A stretch of 64,000 nucleotides of DNA from Luteibacter rhizovicinus DSM 16549 (GTDB taxonomy: Bacteria > Pseudomonadota > Gammaproteobacteria > Xanthomonadales > Rhodanobacteraceae): the NCBI RefSeq assembly GCF_001887595.1, contig NZ_CP017480.1:1798001-1862000 (forward strand). Direction: 5' to 3'. The position numbers and the translations under genes are program-made. Shown here piece by piece: positions 1 to 9,712 of this stretch. The notes below the pieces were generated by a model. The model was not told where the DNA came from, searched no databases, and saw nothing but the letters and a program-made list of their open reading frames with translations. Numbering within the stretch: position 1 is the first letter of the stretch; every line of letters starts with the position of its first letter.

Positions 1-1656
1 TCCTTGCCGCACTTCAACCTGACGCCACCCGACCTCCTCGACCTCGCGCGGGCACGGGGACGCCTCGGCGAATTCGAACTCGCGGCGGCGCATTGCGTCG
101 CCTCCCATTTCGCCGCGCGTGCGCTCACCGGCCGTCTGCTGGTGAACCTCAGTGCCCAGGCGATCATGCAGGACGGCGTACGCGCCGAGGACGTGCTCGA
201 GGCCCTCTCCATTCCGGGTTTCGACCTCAGTCGGGTGACCATCGAAATCACCGAGCGCGACATTGTCGAGAATCCCGCGCGGCTGGCGCACTCGCTTGGC
301 TTTCTTCGCGCGCGCGGCATCCGCGTGGCGCTGGACGACTTCGGCAACGGCCACTCGAACTTCGAGATGTGGAACGAAGTGCACCCGGAGATCGTCAAGA
401 TCGACCGTTACCTCATCAACGGCCTGGCGCGCAGCGCGGAGCGTCTGGCGATCGTGCGCGCGCTGATCTCGGTGGCGGAAACGCTGGGCGCCGAGCTCGT
501 CGGCGAAGGCGTCGAGGAAGAGGCGGACCTGCTCATGCTGCGTGAGCTCGGCATTCCGTACGCGCAAGGCTTCCTGGTCGCGCGACCCTCCGCCGGCTCG
601 ACCATCGAGGCGCCCGCGAACGTCATCGCCGCGTTGTCCGTCACCCAGGTACCGGTCCCTCCGCGACCGCGCGGGCCAGTATCGGCGCGGCCGTTCACGG
701 CCGGCCACATGCTCATCGACGCGCCTTGCGTGTCGCCGACGCAATCGAACGAAGACGTCGTGGACCTGTTCGCCGCCCAGCCGCGTCTGCATGCGATTGC
801 GGTCGTCGAGCAGGGGTTGCCCATCGGCATCGTCAACCGACGCACCTTCACCGAGCGCATGGCGCAGCCCTTCGCGCGCGAGCTGTTCGGACGGAAGCCG
901 TGCACCAGCTTCATGCATCCCGAACCGCTGCTCTGCGACGAGGAGATGTCGCTGCAAAGCATGGCCGATATCCTGCGCGGCGAAGATCAGCGTTATCTCA
1001 GTGACGGTTTCATCATCACCTCGCACGGTCGTTACCTCGGTCTCGGCACCGGTGAGGCGCTGGTGCGCCGGGTGACCGAGATTCGGGTAGAGGCGGCGCG
1101 CTACGCCAATCCGTTGACCTTCCTGCCCGGCAACCTGCCGGTGACCGAACACATCGTGCGCCTGTTACAGACAGGCCGTCCGTTCGCCGCGGCCTATTTC
1201 GACCTCGACAACTTCAAGCCCTTCAACGACCAGTACGGCTACTTCCGCGGTGACGAAATGATCCGCCTGCTCGCCAGCACGCTTACCGGCGACCTGCGCC
1301 AGGACGCCGATTTTGTCGGCCATATCGGCGGCGACGACTTCCTCGTTATCTTCCAGGGTGACGACTGGGCCGCACGCTGCGAAGGCATGCGCCTGCGTTT
1401 CAACGCGATGAGCGGGAACCTGTTCGACGAGATCGACCGTGCCCGCGGTGGCATCGACAGCGAGGATCGCCACGGGCACCAGCGCTTCTTCCCCATCACC
1501 ACGGTGGCCGTCGGCGTGGCGTGCTTCGTCAACGCCTATCCGGTCGATCCGGAAACCGTGGCGAGCCTCGCCGCGTCGGCCAAGCGCGTGGCGAAGAACA
1601 CAGGCAGCGGCCTGCATACGGTGACTTACGAAGCGCAACATCCGGCTGTCGTGTAA
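1..1656 (+). CDS. EAL-CBS-GGDEF cyclic-di-GMP protein, 5' end outside window
   Basis: The frame is open to the left edge and the usual first 40 or so residues of an EAL domain, including the E-A-L motif itself, are missing, so this is the 3' part of a longer gene. Visible EAL motifs are VNLSAQ, ITE, LDDFGNGHSN, VKIDR, GEGVEEE and QGFL, covering about residues 1-205 of the visible part. About 235-350 resembles a CBS pair. A GGDEF domain follows (FDLDNFKPFND, then GGDDF). The position normally held by the I-site Arg is Gln here, so product inhibition may be weak. EAL domains hydrolyse cyclic di-GMP and GGDEF domains synthesise it; which activity is live cannot be told from the fragment. Confidence 0.9.
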   Translation, partial: SLPHFNLTPPDLLDLARARGRLGEFELAAAHCVASHFAARALTGRLLVNLSAQAIMQDGVRAEDVLEALSIPGFDLSRVTIEITERDIVENPARLAHSLGFLRARGIRVALDDFGNGHSNFEMWNEVHPEIVKIDRYLINGLARSAERLAIVRALISVAETLGAELVGEGVEEEADLLMLRELGIPYAQGFLVARPSAGSTIEAPANVIAALSVTQVPVPPRPRGPVSARPFTAGHMLIDAPCVSPTQSNEDVVDLFAAQPRLHAIAVVEQGLPIGIVNRRTFTERMAQPFARELFGRKPCTSFMHPEPLLCDEEMSLQSMADILRGEDQRYLSDGFIITSHGRYLGLGTGEALVRRVTEIRVEAARYANPLTFLPGNLPVTEHIVRLLQTGRPFAAAYFDLDNFKPFNDQYGYFRGDEMIRLLASTLTGDLRQDADFVGHIGGDDFLVIFQGDDWAARCEGMRLRFNAMSGNLFDEIDRARGGIDSEDRHGHQRFFPITTVAVGVACFVNAYPVDPETVASLAASAKRVAKNTGSGLHTVTYEAQHPAVV

Positions 1657-1762
1657 CGACATATTCAAGCCACTGAAATAAAAGCATAATCAGCAAAAAA
1701 TAACGCTAAAGTTGCCGAATATGCGGCCGAACAGGGAGGCATCCCCGCCCCCCGAGTACGTC

Positions 1763-3334
1763 ATGCGATTTCCCCGAATCGAGTTGCCCGTGCTGACCCT
1801 GCGCGTTCGTTTGCTGTTGCGCATGGGTGCCACCATCCTTCTTCTTCTCGCCCTCTGGATCGTCGGCGGCCTGCAACTGCGCACCGCCGACCTGCGGCTG
1901 CAATCCGTGGTCGACGAAACCCTGGCACCCGTGGCCAACGTCGGCCGCATCCAGAACGACTACAACGACCTTCTCGACGCACTCGTACATGCCACCCTGA
2001 CCCGCCTGCCGTCTTCGGTCGACGACGCGGTCACCGCCATCGGCAGCGATCGCCACGACATCGACAAGCAATGGAAGGCGCTCACCGCCAGCGGACTGGG
2101 CAAGGCGCAGAGCAAGGGAGTTACCCTCGCCGCCGAACACCGCAAGGCAGCGGATAAGGCCGTGGACGACGTGATCGAGCTGCTCAAGGCCGAGCAGTAC
2201 GATCTCGCCCAGCTGCAGCTCTCGAACGATGTGCAGTCCGCCGTGGTGCCGCTGAAGAGCGACTTCGCCAACCTGTTCACGCTCGCCCTGGACGGCGGCA
2301 AGGCCGAAGCGGAAGCACAGCATGCTGACATTCGCCGCGGCGGCATTACCTCGGCCATCCTGCTCGCTATCGCCTTGCTCCTGGCCAGCGTGGTCGACAT
2401 CGCGATCATCCGCTCACTGGGACGTCGCCTTCGCCAGGCGGCCGAGGTGGCAGCGAACATCGCGCGCGGCACGTTGGGCGCGCGCATCGACATCGGACGG
2501 AACGACGAGATCGGCGTGCTGCTGACCTCCCTGGCTGCCATGGACGCGCAGCTCGGCAACGTCGTCGTGCAGGTGCGCGACCGCGCCGACCACGTGGCCC
2601 ATGCCGCCAGCGGCATCGAACACGGCAACGATGCCCTGAACGACCGCACGCGCACCCAGTCCGAGCACCTTCGTGCCACATCGGCCTCGATGGAAGACAT
2701 GACGGGTGCCGTCGCCGGTGGACTGAGCCATGCGAGCGCGGCGCACCGTGCCGTGGCGCAGACACGCGTGATGACCGACGAAGGGCACCGCGTCGCCATG
2801 GACGCCATCGGCAACATGCGCGAGATCCGCCGTCACACCGAGCGCATGACCGAAGTGCTCGACACCGTCGACCAGTTCGCCTTCCAGACCAACCTGCTTG
2901 CCCTCAACGCGGCGGTCGAAGCCGCACGCGCCGGCGAGCATGGTCGTGGCTTCGCGGTCGTCGCCTCGGAAGTGCGCGAGCTGGCCAAACGTTGTGCGGC
3001 GGCGGCCAAGGACATCCGTGGCTTGATCGCCGATAGCGATCAAGCCGTGGAGGCCGGCGCTGCCTCCGTCGATCGCGCCGGTGTCGTGCTCACCGGTATC
3101 GGCGAGCAGGTCAACGCGTTGTCCGGCCTGGTCGGCTCGGTGATGGACGCTACCCGTGGCCAGAGCGATGACATCGCGCGCGTCAACGGCGCTATCCAAG
3201 GTATCGACGAAACCACGCGGGAAAACGCCGTGCTGGTGGAACAGGCGGCCTCCGCCAGCCGCGCGATGCGCGAGAGCGCGGAAATCCTGCGACAGGAGAT
3301 GGCGTATTTCGTGTTGGAGGGTGAGGCCGCCTGA
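1763..3334 (+). CDS. Methyl-accepting chemotaxis protein
   Basis: Inner-membrane chemoreceptor signalling to CheA/CheW. A first membrane segment (about residues 15-35) is followed by a roughly 170-residue periplasmic helical bundle of the Tar/4HB kind, a second membrane segment near 200-220, a HAMP linker ([16 protein letters not shown]), and the cytoplasmic signalling domain with the conserved hairpin [19 protein letters not shown]. Length of about 520 residues is typical. The start is uncertain: ATG at 1763 has a GGGAGG 23 nt upstream, which is too far, while ATG 1721 and TTG 1712 are in frame without a clear ribosome site. No CheW-binding pentapeptide tail is present at the C-terminus. The ligand cannot be inferred. 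Confidence 0.92.
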   Translation: MRFPRIELPVLTLRVRLLLRMGATILLLLALWIVGGLQLRTADLRLQSVVDETLAPVANVGRIQNDYNDLLDALVHATLTRLPSSVDDAVTAIGSDRHDIDKQWKALTASGLGKAQSKGVTLAAEHRKAADKAVDDVIELLKAEQYDLAQLQLSNDVQSAVVPLKSDFANLFTLALDGGKAEAEAQHADIRRGGITSAILLAIALLLASVVDIAIIRSLGRRLRQAAEVAANIARGTLGARIDIGRNDEIGVLLTSLAAMDAQLGNVVVQVRDRADHVAHAASGIEHGNDALNDRTRTQSEHLRATSASMEDMTGAVAGGLSHASAAHRAVAQTRVMTDEGHRVAMDAIGNMREIRRHTERMTEVLDTVDQFAFQTNLLALNAAVEAARAGEHGRGFAVVASEVRELAKRCAAAAKDIRGLIADSDQAVEAGAASVDRAGVVLTGIGEQVNALSGLVGSVMDATRGQSDDIARVNGAIQGIDETTRENAVLVEQAASASRAMRESAEILRQEMAYFVLEGEAA

Positions 3335-3342
3335 TGAAACGG

Positions 3343-3960
3343 CTAGCCCGCCTCGCGCACGGCCTTGAGCGTCTTGTACAAGGTCGCGCGCGAGAGGCCG
3401 AGTAGCTGCGTGATGTAGGTCGCCGCGTGGCGTACATCGAACAGGCCGCGCTCTTCGAGCAAGGTGACCAGCGCCTCGCGGTCGACGACGCTCATGCTGG
3501 CGAGCATGGTGCCGCGGTCACCGAGGAACTGGCCGACGATATCGTTGACCTCCTCGCGCCAGTCGTTGCGGAACAACGCGGCGGGGCGCGGGGCGTCGTC
3601 GGCGAAGCGCAGGAAGTCCTTCGACATCGCCTGCATCGCTTCGAACATGCTCACGTCGACATTGATGCAAAGCAGGCCGATAGGCTTGCGACGGCCATCG
3701 CGCAGGACGGCCGTGATGGACTTGAGCGAGCGGCCGTCCGCGTTGGTCTTCGGATAAGGGCCGATGACGGCATCGGCGAGCGAGCCTAGATCGTCCAGAT
3801 CAGCCAGCGAGTCGTCACCGGCTTTCCGCGGCGAGAGGCGATTGGCGATGTGTCGGATCGTGCCGGTACCGAGATCGTGGATCACGACCTCGGCGTGCGG
3901 CTTGAACACCGTGGCGATGGCGTCGGCGACGGGGAGGTAGGGGGCAAGAAGGTCGGCCAT
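3343..3960 (-). CDS. YheO/DauR-type PAS-HTH transcriptional regulator
   Basis: 205-residue cytoplasmic regulator. The N-terminal part (about 1-115) matches the YheO-like PAS domain, with the stretch HDLGTGTIRHIANRLSPRKAGD and later RKPIGLLCINVD. The C-terminal part (about 145-205) is the family's HTH_22, with YITQLLGLSRATLYKTL as recognition helix region. The frame stays open 42 codons further upstream, but that part overlaps the DUF899 gene, and homology begins at MADLLAPYLPVADAI, so ATG 3960 is chosen. It lies directly downstream of the DUF899 gene on the same strand and may be co-transcribed. Family members respond to small metabolites such as D-amino acids; the effector here is unknown. 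Confidence 0.85.
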   Translation of the reverse strand: MADLLAPYLPVADAIATVFKPHAEVVIHDLGTGTIRHIANRLSPRKAGDDSLADLDDLGSLADAVIGPYPKTNADGRSLKSITAVLRDGRRKPIGLLCINVDVSMFEAMQAMSKDFLRFADDAPRPAALFRNDWREEVNDIVGQFLGDRGTMLASMSVVDREALVTLLEERGLFDVRHAATYITQLLGLSRATLYKTLKAVREAG

Positions 3961-4013
3961 GGCCCGATCATCCCGGTCGCGATACGGATTGTCCAGAATG
4001 GACTTGTTGTTGA

Positions 4014-4721
4014 TCAGCCGGGGTAATCGAGACTCGGATACCACGTAGCTCTCCGCCCCTCCGGCGTCGAATCGAGCACCGTCCACAGCGGCATCAGGTC
4101 CGGTGCGCCCCGGGGGTCCTGTCCCGGATCCGATGACTCATCGCCCATTTCTCCTGCCCAGAACAAGCGGGTCGTTCCATCGCGACGCGTAAACACGTTG
4201 AACGCCGGAATGTCGCTGCCGTCGTCGGCAATCGCGTGGTAATCGCGGCTGAAGTCCCCGTTGAGATCCGTGTAGAGCGGGAGGTGCTGCCAGCCGCGCT
4301 CCTTCTTGAAGGCCAACAGCTTCGCCAGCGGCGAACGCGCCACCACGGCGAGGGCCACGTTTTGTTCGATATCGCGCGCCTCACCGTCCCATGCGCTGAG
4401 TAACGAGGTACACATCGGGCAGGGTCGTTCGCGCTGCGGCCCGAACATGTAGCTGTAAACGACCAGGGTTTGCTTGTCGCCGAACAGGCCGGCAAGGTCG
4501 ACGGGGCCGTTCACACCTTCGAAGCGGTAATCGCCACGCACTTCGCCGCCCGGTGGCAGCGCACGGCGCAACGCGGCGACACGCTCGATATGTCGGCGCA
4601 GCTCGATCTCTTCGGCGAGTAGCGCGTTGCGTGCGCGGCGGTACTCGGCGCTCTCGTTCGGCATGCGGACGGGGTTGCGGCTCGCTAGTTCGCTGGCGGG
4701 GATAAGCGGTTGGCTGCTCAT
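4014..4721 (-). CDS. DUF899 family thioredoxin-like protein
   Basis: 235 residues of the DUF899 family, which has a thioredoxin-like fold. Recognisable features are the LVVYSYMFGP segment followed by CPMCTS (a CxxC pair), WQHLPLYTDLNGDFSRDY and the DGTTRLFWAGEM strand, with a C-terminal DLMPLWTVLDSTPEGR close. The family is uncharacterised biochemically but is often next to glutathione transferases and dehydrogenases; here a GST lies 15 nt upstream on the same strand, suggesting a two-gene unit for redox or electrophile handling. The ATG at 4721 is preceded by CCAGGAGAGC, a good ribosome site. Confidence 0.88.
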   Translation of the reverse strand: MSSQPLIPASELASRNPVRMPNESAEYRRARNALLAEEIELRRHIERVAALRRALPPGGEVRGDYRFEGVNGPVDLAGLFGDKQTLVVYSYMFGPQRERPCPMCTSLLSAWDGEARDIEQNVALAVVARSPLAKLLAFKKERGWQHLPLYTDLNGDFSRDYHAIADDGSDIPAFNVFTRRDGTTRLFWAGEMGDESSDPGQDPRGAPDLMPLWTVLDSTPEGRRATWYPSLDYPG

Positions 4722-4736
4722 GCGTGCTCTCCTGGA

Positions 4737-5396
4737 TCAGTCGCGGTCGGGTGCGCCGAGAGGAAACAACGAACGGTAGGGGCGAGCCTCGTCGACGGCG
4801 CGGGCGAACGAGGGGCGCGCAAGCAGGCGTCGTCGGTACGCGTGCACATGGGTGAACGCATCGGGGATCGGGTGGGTCCAGTCGGCATAAAACAGGAACG
4901 GGGCGGCGCCGCAGTCGGCCAGGCTGAAGTCCTCGCCGGCGGCCCATTGGCGGTCCGCCATGACCTTGTCCAGCCATGCATACGCGGTATCGAGCATCTG
5001 CCGGCACTCGGTCACGCCGCAGGGGTCGCGTTGCCCGCCTGGCCGGACGACATCGAAGACGATCCGCTGCTGGGGCGTCGAGATGTAGTTGTCGAAGAAA
5101 CGGTCCATGGCGCGTACCTCCAGCGCTGCCTTGCGGTCGTCCGGCAGCATGGGGGCGGGGCCCGGGTGGTAAAGGCCGAGGTACTCGATGATGGTGCTGG
5201 CCTCGGTGATCGTGCGCTTGCCGTCGACCAGGATGGGAAACCGTCGCAGCGGCCAGAGATCGGCGAACTCCACGTAATTCTCCGGTTGTTCCGGCGAGAG
5301 CATCTTCCACTCGAAGGGCGTGCCGTTCTCGTAGAGGGCGACGAGGGCCTTCTGGCAGTACGACGAGAACGGATGGGCGTAGAACTTCAATGGCAT
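4737..5396 (-). CDS. Glutathione S-transferase family protein
   Basis: 219 residues. N-terminal thioredoxin-like domain: MPLKFYAHPFSSYCQKALVAL with Ser/Tyr/Cys near residue 11-13 as possible glutathione-activating residues, then FPILVDGKRTITEASTIIEYL with the cis-Pro and E-A-S glutathione-binding loop. The C-terminal helical domain contains the N-capping motif FSLADCGAAPFL. The frame extends 39 codons upstream to 5513 but that stretch lacks homology; ATG 5396 has GAGGTG at suitable spacing. It conjugates or reduces electrophiles with glutathione in the cytosol; the substrate is unknown. Confidence 0.9.
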   Translation of the reverse strand: MPLKFYAHPFSSYCQKALVALYENGTPFEWKMLSPEQPENYVEFADLWPLRRFPILVDGKRTITEASTIIEYLGLYHPGPAPMLPDDRKAALEVRAMDRFFDNYISTPQQRIVFDVVRPGGQRDPCGVTECRQMLDTAYAWLDKVMADRQWAAGEDFSLADCGAAPFLFYADWTHPIPDAFTHVHAYRRRLLARPSFARAVDEARPYRSLFPLGAPDRD

Positions 5397-5528
5397 CGCA
5401 TGCACCTCGGTCGGAAACGTGAAGACGGGCTTCTTCTTGACGTCGAACGGGAAGCGGGCATTTCGACACGCGGCGGACGCCGGCGCTGGATCGGTCTTGC
5501 TATCCTTCGTCAACGAGGAGGATCACGG

Positions 5529-6743
5529 ATGAAAGTCGCCATCGTAGGCTACGGAACGGCGGGGCAGGCAAGTGCCATCCTGCTGTCCGCCCAGGGACAT
5601 GACGTCACCGTTTTCGAGAAAAGCCCCACCCTGGGGCCGGTCGGGGCGGGTTTCCTGTTGCAACCCACCGGCATCGCCGTGCTGGAGCGCCTTGGCCTCG
5701 CCGGCCGCGCCCTGGCCCTGGGTCAACGGATCGACGAGCTGCACGGCGTGACACCCCGTGGCCGCCCCGTCATGGCCATGCGCTACCGCGACCGCCGCGC
5801 CGATTGCTTCGGGCTGGGCATGACCCGTGGCGCCCTGTTCGAACTGCTGCGGGAGGCGCACCACGACGCCGCCCAGGTCCGCACAGGCGTGTATATCGCC
5901 GGCTACGACGCAGCCACGCGCTCGGTGATCGACCACGACGGCACGTCGTACGGTCCGTTCGACCTGACCATCGCCGCCGACGGAGCGCACTCGGTGTTGC
6001 GCTCCCGCTGTGAGAACCAGGTCAGCCGGGAAAAACTCTACCCCTGGGGCGCGGTGTGGTGCTTGCTGCGCATCGACGACTGGGCCGCGCCCACGCATCT
6101 GCTGCAGCGTTACGCGGGCACGCGGGCCATGATCGGTATGCTGCCGGTGGGCACCCGGCCCGGCCACGACGGCCGCTGGGTGACGTTCTACTTCAGCCTG
6201 CCCGGCGAAGCGGTCGAGGCCTTCGACGACTGCGGCGTCGCAGCGATGAAGACGACGGTGGCGGGTATCTGGCCGGAGCTGGCGCCGCACATCGCCCATC
6301 TCGAACACTCCGAGCAGCTCAATCGCGCACGCTATCGCGATGTCGTCTTGCGCCAGCCGCATCACGATCGACTCGTCGTGATCGGTGACGCGGCCCATGC
6401 CATGAGCCCCCAGCTGGGGCAGGGCGTGAACATGGCCCTGCTCGACGCCGCTGCGCTTGCCGATGCCCTGGACGAGCACGATGCCCTCGACGACGCCCTC
6501 GCGGCGTACCGCCGCGAACGGCACAATCACGTGCGCATCTACCAGCGCATGAGTCGCTGGCTGACGCCCCTTTTCCAGTCCGATCGCAGCCTGCTCGGCT
6601 GGTGTCGCGACGTGTTCTTCGGGCCGCTGGGCAAAGTGCCCGGCGCACGTGGTCCGATGCTGAGCATCCTCACCGGCGAAGCAGGGCACCGGCGCAAACC
6701 GCAAGGCGAAGACGTGCAAGCGGAGGAGCTGCCCGCTCCGTAG
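5529..6743 (+). CDS. FAD-dependent monooxygenase (class A flavoprotein)
   Basis: 404 residues. The N-terminal Rossmann fingerprint VGYGTAGQASAILL, a central LTIAADGAHSVLRSRCE (DG motif) and the C-terminal GDAAHAMSPQLGQGVNMALLDA (GD motif) identify a PHBH-type single-component aromatic or heteroaromatic hydroxylase. ATG 5529 has the strong site GAGGAGGATCACGG; a longer in-frame extension from 4710 runs antisense through the GST and is not coding. It is divergent from the GST gene, with about 130 nt between them. No ring-cleavage or transport gene is adjacent, so the substrate cannot be named. Confidence 0.9.
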   Translation: MKVAIVGYGTAGQASAILLSAQGHDVTVFEKSPTLGPVGAGFLLQPTGIAVLERLGLAGRALALGQRIDELHGVTPRGRPVMAMRYRDRRADCFGLGMTRGALFELLREAHHDAAQVRTGVYIAGYDAATRSVIDHDGTSYGPFDLTIAADGAHSVLRSRCENQVSREKLYPWGAVWCLLRIDDWAAPTHLLQRYAGTRAMIGMLPVGTRPGHDGRWVTFYFSLPGEAVEAFDDCGVAAMKTTVAGIWPELAPHIAHLEHSEQLNRARYRDVVLRQPHHDRLVVIGDAAHAMSPQLGQGVNMALLDAAALADALDEHDALDDALAAYRRERHNHVRIYQRMSRWLTPLFQSDRSLLGWCRDVFFGPLGKVPGARGPMLSILTGEAGHRRKPQGEDVQAEELPAP

Positions 6744-6820
6744 GATGCGCAAACGCCATACTCGCGCGTGCGGCCGCTCCCGGTTTACGCTCTGCGCGAA
6801 GGGGAACATCGGAGATCCGG

Positions 6821-7858
6821 ATGAAACGCGTTGCCGCTGCCGTCGTACTGCTCGTGTCGCTCTCCACGGCGTCGTTCGCCGCCAATCCCATTCCGGTCTG
6901 GGGCGCGAAAACGTCCAGCCCCGCCGACACACGTCCAGGTGACCTGAAGCCCGGACAGTGGATATGGGGTGGTCGCGGTGCCTCGCCCGGCCCGATGGCG
7001 GTGATCGTCAGCATCACCGAGCAACGCGCCTATGCGTATCGCAATGGCATCCTCATCGGCGTGACAACGGTTAGCACGGGCAAGAAGGGCCATGAGACCC
7101 CGACCGGTGTGTTCACCATCCTGCAAAAGGACAAGGACCACCACTCCAAGAAGTACGACGATGCGCCGATGCCCTACCAGGAGCGCCTGACCTGGGATGG
7201 CGTAGCCCTGCATGCGGGCGGCTTGCCGGGCTATCCGGAATCGCACGGCTGCGTGCACATGCCGACCGAGTTCGCGCGGCTGCTGTTCGATGCGACCAAT
7301 ATGGGCATGACCGTGGTCGTTGCCGAAGAGGGCACGGCGCCGGTCACCGTCGTCCATCCCAGCGCCGTCATCCCGATCGATCCGCGCAACGGCAGCGATC
7401 TGCCGCTGGCACCGTTGGCCGATGGCGTGCCCTATCGCTGGAACCCGGACGCGTCGCCCACCGGCCCCATCTCGATGGTGCTCAGCGTCGCCGACAGTCG
7501 TGTGATCGTGTTCCGCAACGGTATCGAAATCGGTCGCAGCCGCGTCGAGGTCAAGGACCCGCTGGTCGGCACGCACGCCTTCATCGTCGCTTCCGGCTAC
7601 ATGCCCGACGCGCCGCAGCGCGCCGGTCTGCAAATGCCGAACTGGATCACCATCGGCATTCCCGGGCACGGCGACGAAGCGGGGAAAGTCGTGGACGAAG
7701 CCCTGGTCGACCGCGTCTCGGTGCCGCGCGAGTTCATGGAAAAGATCGTGCCGTTGCTGGCGCCGGGTTCGGTGCTGTTGGCGACCGACGAAAGCGTGCA
7801 GCCGGAAACGACGGGCGGCAAGGTGCAGGTGATAGATTCGAATCCGCCGGGCGTCTGA
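6821..7858 (+). CDS. L,D-transpeptidase (YkuD) with a second degenerate repeat
   Basis: 345 residues, exported by an N-terminal signal peptide ending near STASFA-A. The YkuD catalytic domain occupies about 58-155 and contains the motif H131...S141-H-G-C144-V-H, with C144 as the nucleophile that forms 3-3 peptidoglycan cross-links or attaches proteins. A second stretch (about 220-335) repeats the opening of the domain (GPISMVLSVADSRVIVFRNG matches GPMAVIVSITEQRAYAYRNG) but has no HGC motif, so it should be non-catalytic. The start has GGAGATCCGG upstream. The gene stands alone, convergent with the following SDR gene. Confidence 0.92.
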   Translation: MKRVAAAVVLLVSLSTASFAANPIPVWGAKTSSPADTRPGDLKPGQWIWGGRGASPGPMAVIVSITEQRAYAYRNGILIGVTTVSTGKKGHETPTGVFTILQKDKDHHSKKYDDAPMPYQERLTWDGVALHAGGLPGYPESHGCVHMPTEFARLLFDATNMGMTVVVAEEGTAPVTVVHPSAVIPIDPRNGSDLPLAPLADGVPYRWNPDASPTGPISMVLSVADSRVIVFRNGIEIGRSRVEVKDPLVGTHAFIVASGYMPDAPQRAGLQMPNWITIGIPGHGDEAGKVVDEALVDRVSVPREFMEKIVPLLAPGSVLLATDESVQPETTGGKVQVIDSNPPGV

Positions 7859-7859
7859 G

Positions 7860-8690
7860 TCAGCCGTCCGTCGAGAAGGCCAGGTCCCGCTGGGCTTCCA
7901 GGGCAGCAAGGCGTTCGCTGAGCTGCTTGTGCATCACCGTATAAGCATCCGAACCCAGGGCGAGGCGTCGGGGTGCCGGGTTCTGATCTACCGACGCGAT
8001 CATGTGCGCGACCATCTTCGCGGGATCGCCGATCGCCACCGCAGTGCCCTCTTCGAGCATGCGATTGACGTGGCGTGACGGCGAAGCATCGTAGGCATCG
8101 ATCTTCGGTCCGACACGCGAGTTCACGTAGCGAAAGTTGGTCCTTGCGCCGCCCGGCTCGACCAGCGTGCAACCAATGCCGAACACGGCGACTTCCTGCG
8201 CCACGGCATCGACGAAACCTTCGATGCCCCACTTGCCCGCGTGATACATCGAGCCGCCCGGGAACGCCGCCTGGCCTCCGACGGTGGACAGCTGGAGAAT
8301 GCGCCCGCCGTGCTGTCTGCGCAGGTACGGGAGCGCGCTGCGAATCAGCTGGATCGAGCCGGTGAGGTTGGTCTGCAATTGGTGGATGACCTGGTCGTCG
8401 GTCGCTTCCTCCGCCGCGCCGAGCAGACCGTAACCGGCGTTACTGACGACGACGTCGATACGTCCCAGCGCCGCGAACGCGGCGTCCACCGCGGGCCGGA
8501 TCGCCGTGAAATCGGTGAGGTCGAGGCGGTGCACGAGAAGGTGATCGCCGTGGCGCGCCTTCAGCTCGGTCATGCTGGCGGGATCGCGCACGGTGCAGGC
8601 TACCTGGTCGCCTCGCGCCAGGAGCTGTTCGGTCATGAGGCGGCCGAAGCCGCTGTTGGCGCCGGTGATAAGCCAGTTGCGCTGGGGCAT
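7860..8690 (-). CDS. SDR family oxidoreductase
   Basis: 276 residues of the classical short-chain dehydrogenase family. TGANSGFG binds the dinucleotide, SNAGYG follows the fourth strand, and the active site is S in LSTVGGQ with YHAGK. The Asp after the second strand is absent (TVRDPAS), hinting at NADP(H). Homology begins at MPQRNWLITGANSGFG, so ATG 8690 is preferred to the frame start at 8765. No Shine-Dalgarno is visible, as the leader is pyrimidine-rich. An AraC regulator starts 95 nt away in the opposite direction and is the obvious candidate controller. Confidence 0.9.
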   Translation of the reverse strand: MPQRNWLITGANSGFGRLMTEQLLARGDQVACTVRDPASMTELKARHGDHLLVHRLDLTDFTAIRPAVDAAFAALGRIDVVVSNAGYGLLGAAEEATDDQVIHQLQTNLTGSIQLIRSALPYLRRQHGGRILQLSTVGGQAAFPGGSMYHAGKWGIEGFVDAVAQEVAVFGIGCTLVEPGGARTNFRYVNSRVGPKIDAYDASPSRHVNRMLEEGTAVAIGDPAKMVAHMIASVDQNPAPRRLALGSDAYTVMHKQLSERLAALEAQRDLAFSTDG

Positions 8691-8785
8691 GGTGGAGGTC
8701 TCGGTGGGGGAGGTGACCAGACTAATCCGCCGTCCAAAGACGATGAATGCTTGTGGGTCCATCATTCATGCGTGAAAATCCAGTC

Positions 8786-9712
8786 ATGCCCATCGATCCG
8801 CTCTCCGATTTCCTCCAGTTGCTTGACGCACGCGCTGTCGTCGCAGGCGGCCTGGTGGCGGGCGGCGATTGGGCCGTGGCCTTTCCTGGTGCCGAACAGA
8901 TCAAGTTCTGGGGCGTCGTGCGTGGCGGTTGCTGGCACGTGAGCGATGAGGACACCGCGCCGTTTCGCCTCGTGCAGGGCGACGTGCTGTTACGCATCGC
9001 CCCGCGACCCGCGCGCCTGTGCAGCGACGTCGATGTTCCACCTGTCTGGCTCGCCGACGTCCGCGCCGCCAACAGCGATGCAGTGACCCACGTCGGCAAG
9101 GGCGACGACTTCTTCCTCATCGGTGGCATGGTCGAACTGGGACAGGAGAGCGAACGGCTGCTGCGTGACGTGCTGCCACCTTTCGTGCACGTGCGTGGCG
9201 ACTCCCCGGAGGCAGAACCGATCCGCTGGCTGTTGGGGCAGTTGCTGCAGGAGCGGGAAAACCAACGGCCAGGACAGTCGGCGGCCTCCGCGCAGCTGAT
9301 CCAGCTGATGTTCGTGCACGTATTGCGCGTGTACATGGCGAGCGCCGAAGGCATGCCGGCCGGCTGGTTACGCGCGTTGAACGATGCGCGACTGGCACCG
9401 GTGCTGCGGATGATGCACGCCGATCCCGCGCGGGCATGGACGCTCAACGAACTGGCGTCGGCCTCGTCCATGTCGCGGGCGGGCTTCGCCGCTTACTTCA
9501 ACAAGGTCGCGGGCATTGCGCCGATGCGCTACCTCACCGAGTGGCGCATGCGACTGGCTCAGCGCACGCTGGCTGAGGGTCGGGTGCCGCTGGCAAGACT
9601 GGCCGAGTCCCTGGGCTATGCCTCGGAAAGTGCCTTCAGCCACGCGTTCAAACGGGTGACCGGTCGTTCCCCGACGATGCGTCGGCGTGGCGTTGCCGAC
9701 GCGCCGACTTAG
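8786..9712 (+). CDS. AraC family regulator (cupin_6 type)
   Basis: 308 residues. The N-terminal cupin-like domain (MPIDPLSDFLQLLDARAVV... GGDWAVAFPG, then VLRVGDVLLR-like VQGDVLLRIAPRP) precedes a C-terminal double HTH: first helix pair WTLNELASASSMSRAGFAAYF, second LARLAESLGYASESAFSHAFKRVTGRSP. This subfamily usually activates or represses an adjacent oxidoreductase, here the divergent SDR. ATG 8768 is also in frame but homology starts at 8786. It converges with the next LysR gene and their stop codons overlap. Confidence 0.9.
   Translation: MPIDPLSDFLQLLDARAVVAGGLVAGGDWAVAFPGAEQIKFWGVVRGGCWHVSDEDTAPFRLVQGDVLLRIAPRPARLCSDVDVPPVWLADVRAANSDAVTHVGKGDDFFLIGGMVELGQESERLLRDVLPPFVHVRGDSPEAEPIRWLLGQLLQERENQRPGQSAASAQLIQLMFVHVLRVYMASAEGMPAGWLRALNDARLAPVLRMMHADPARAWTLNELASASSMSRAGFAAYFNKVAGIAPMRYLTEWRMRLAQRTLAEGRVPLARLAESLGYASESAFSHAFKRVTGRSPTMRRRGVADAPT

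Noticed and set aside
4710..5528. Long open + strand frame leading into the FAD monooxygenase
   Set aside because: It runs antisense through the GST gene, has no homology, and the strong ribosome site at 5515-5528 marks the true start.
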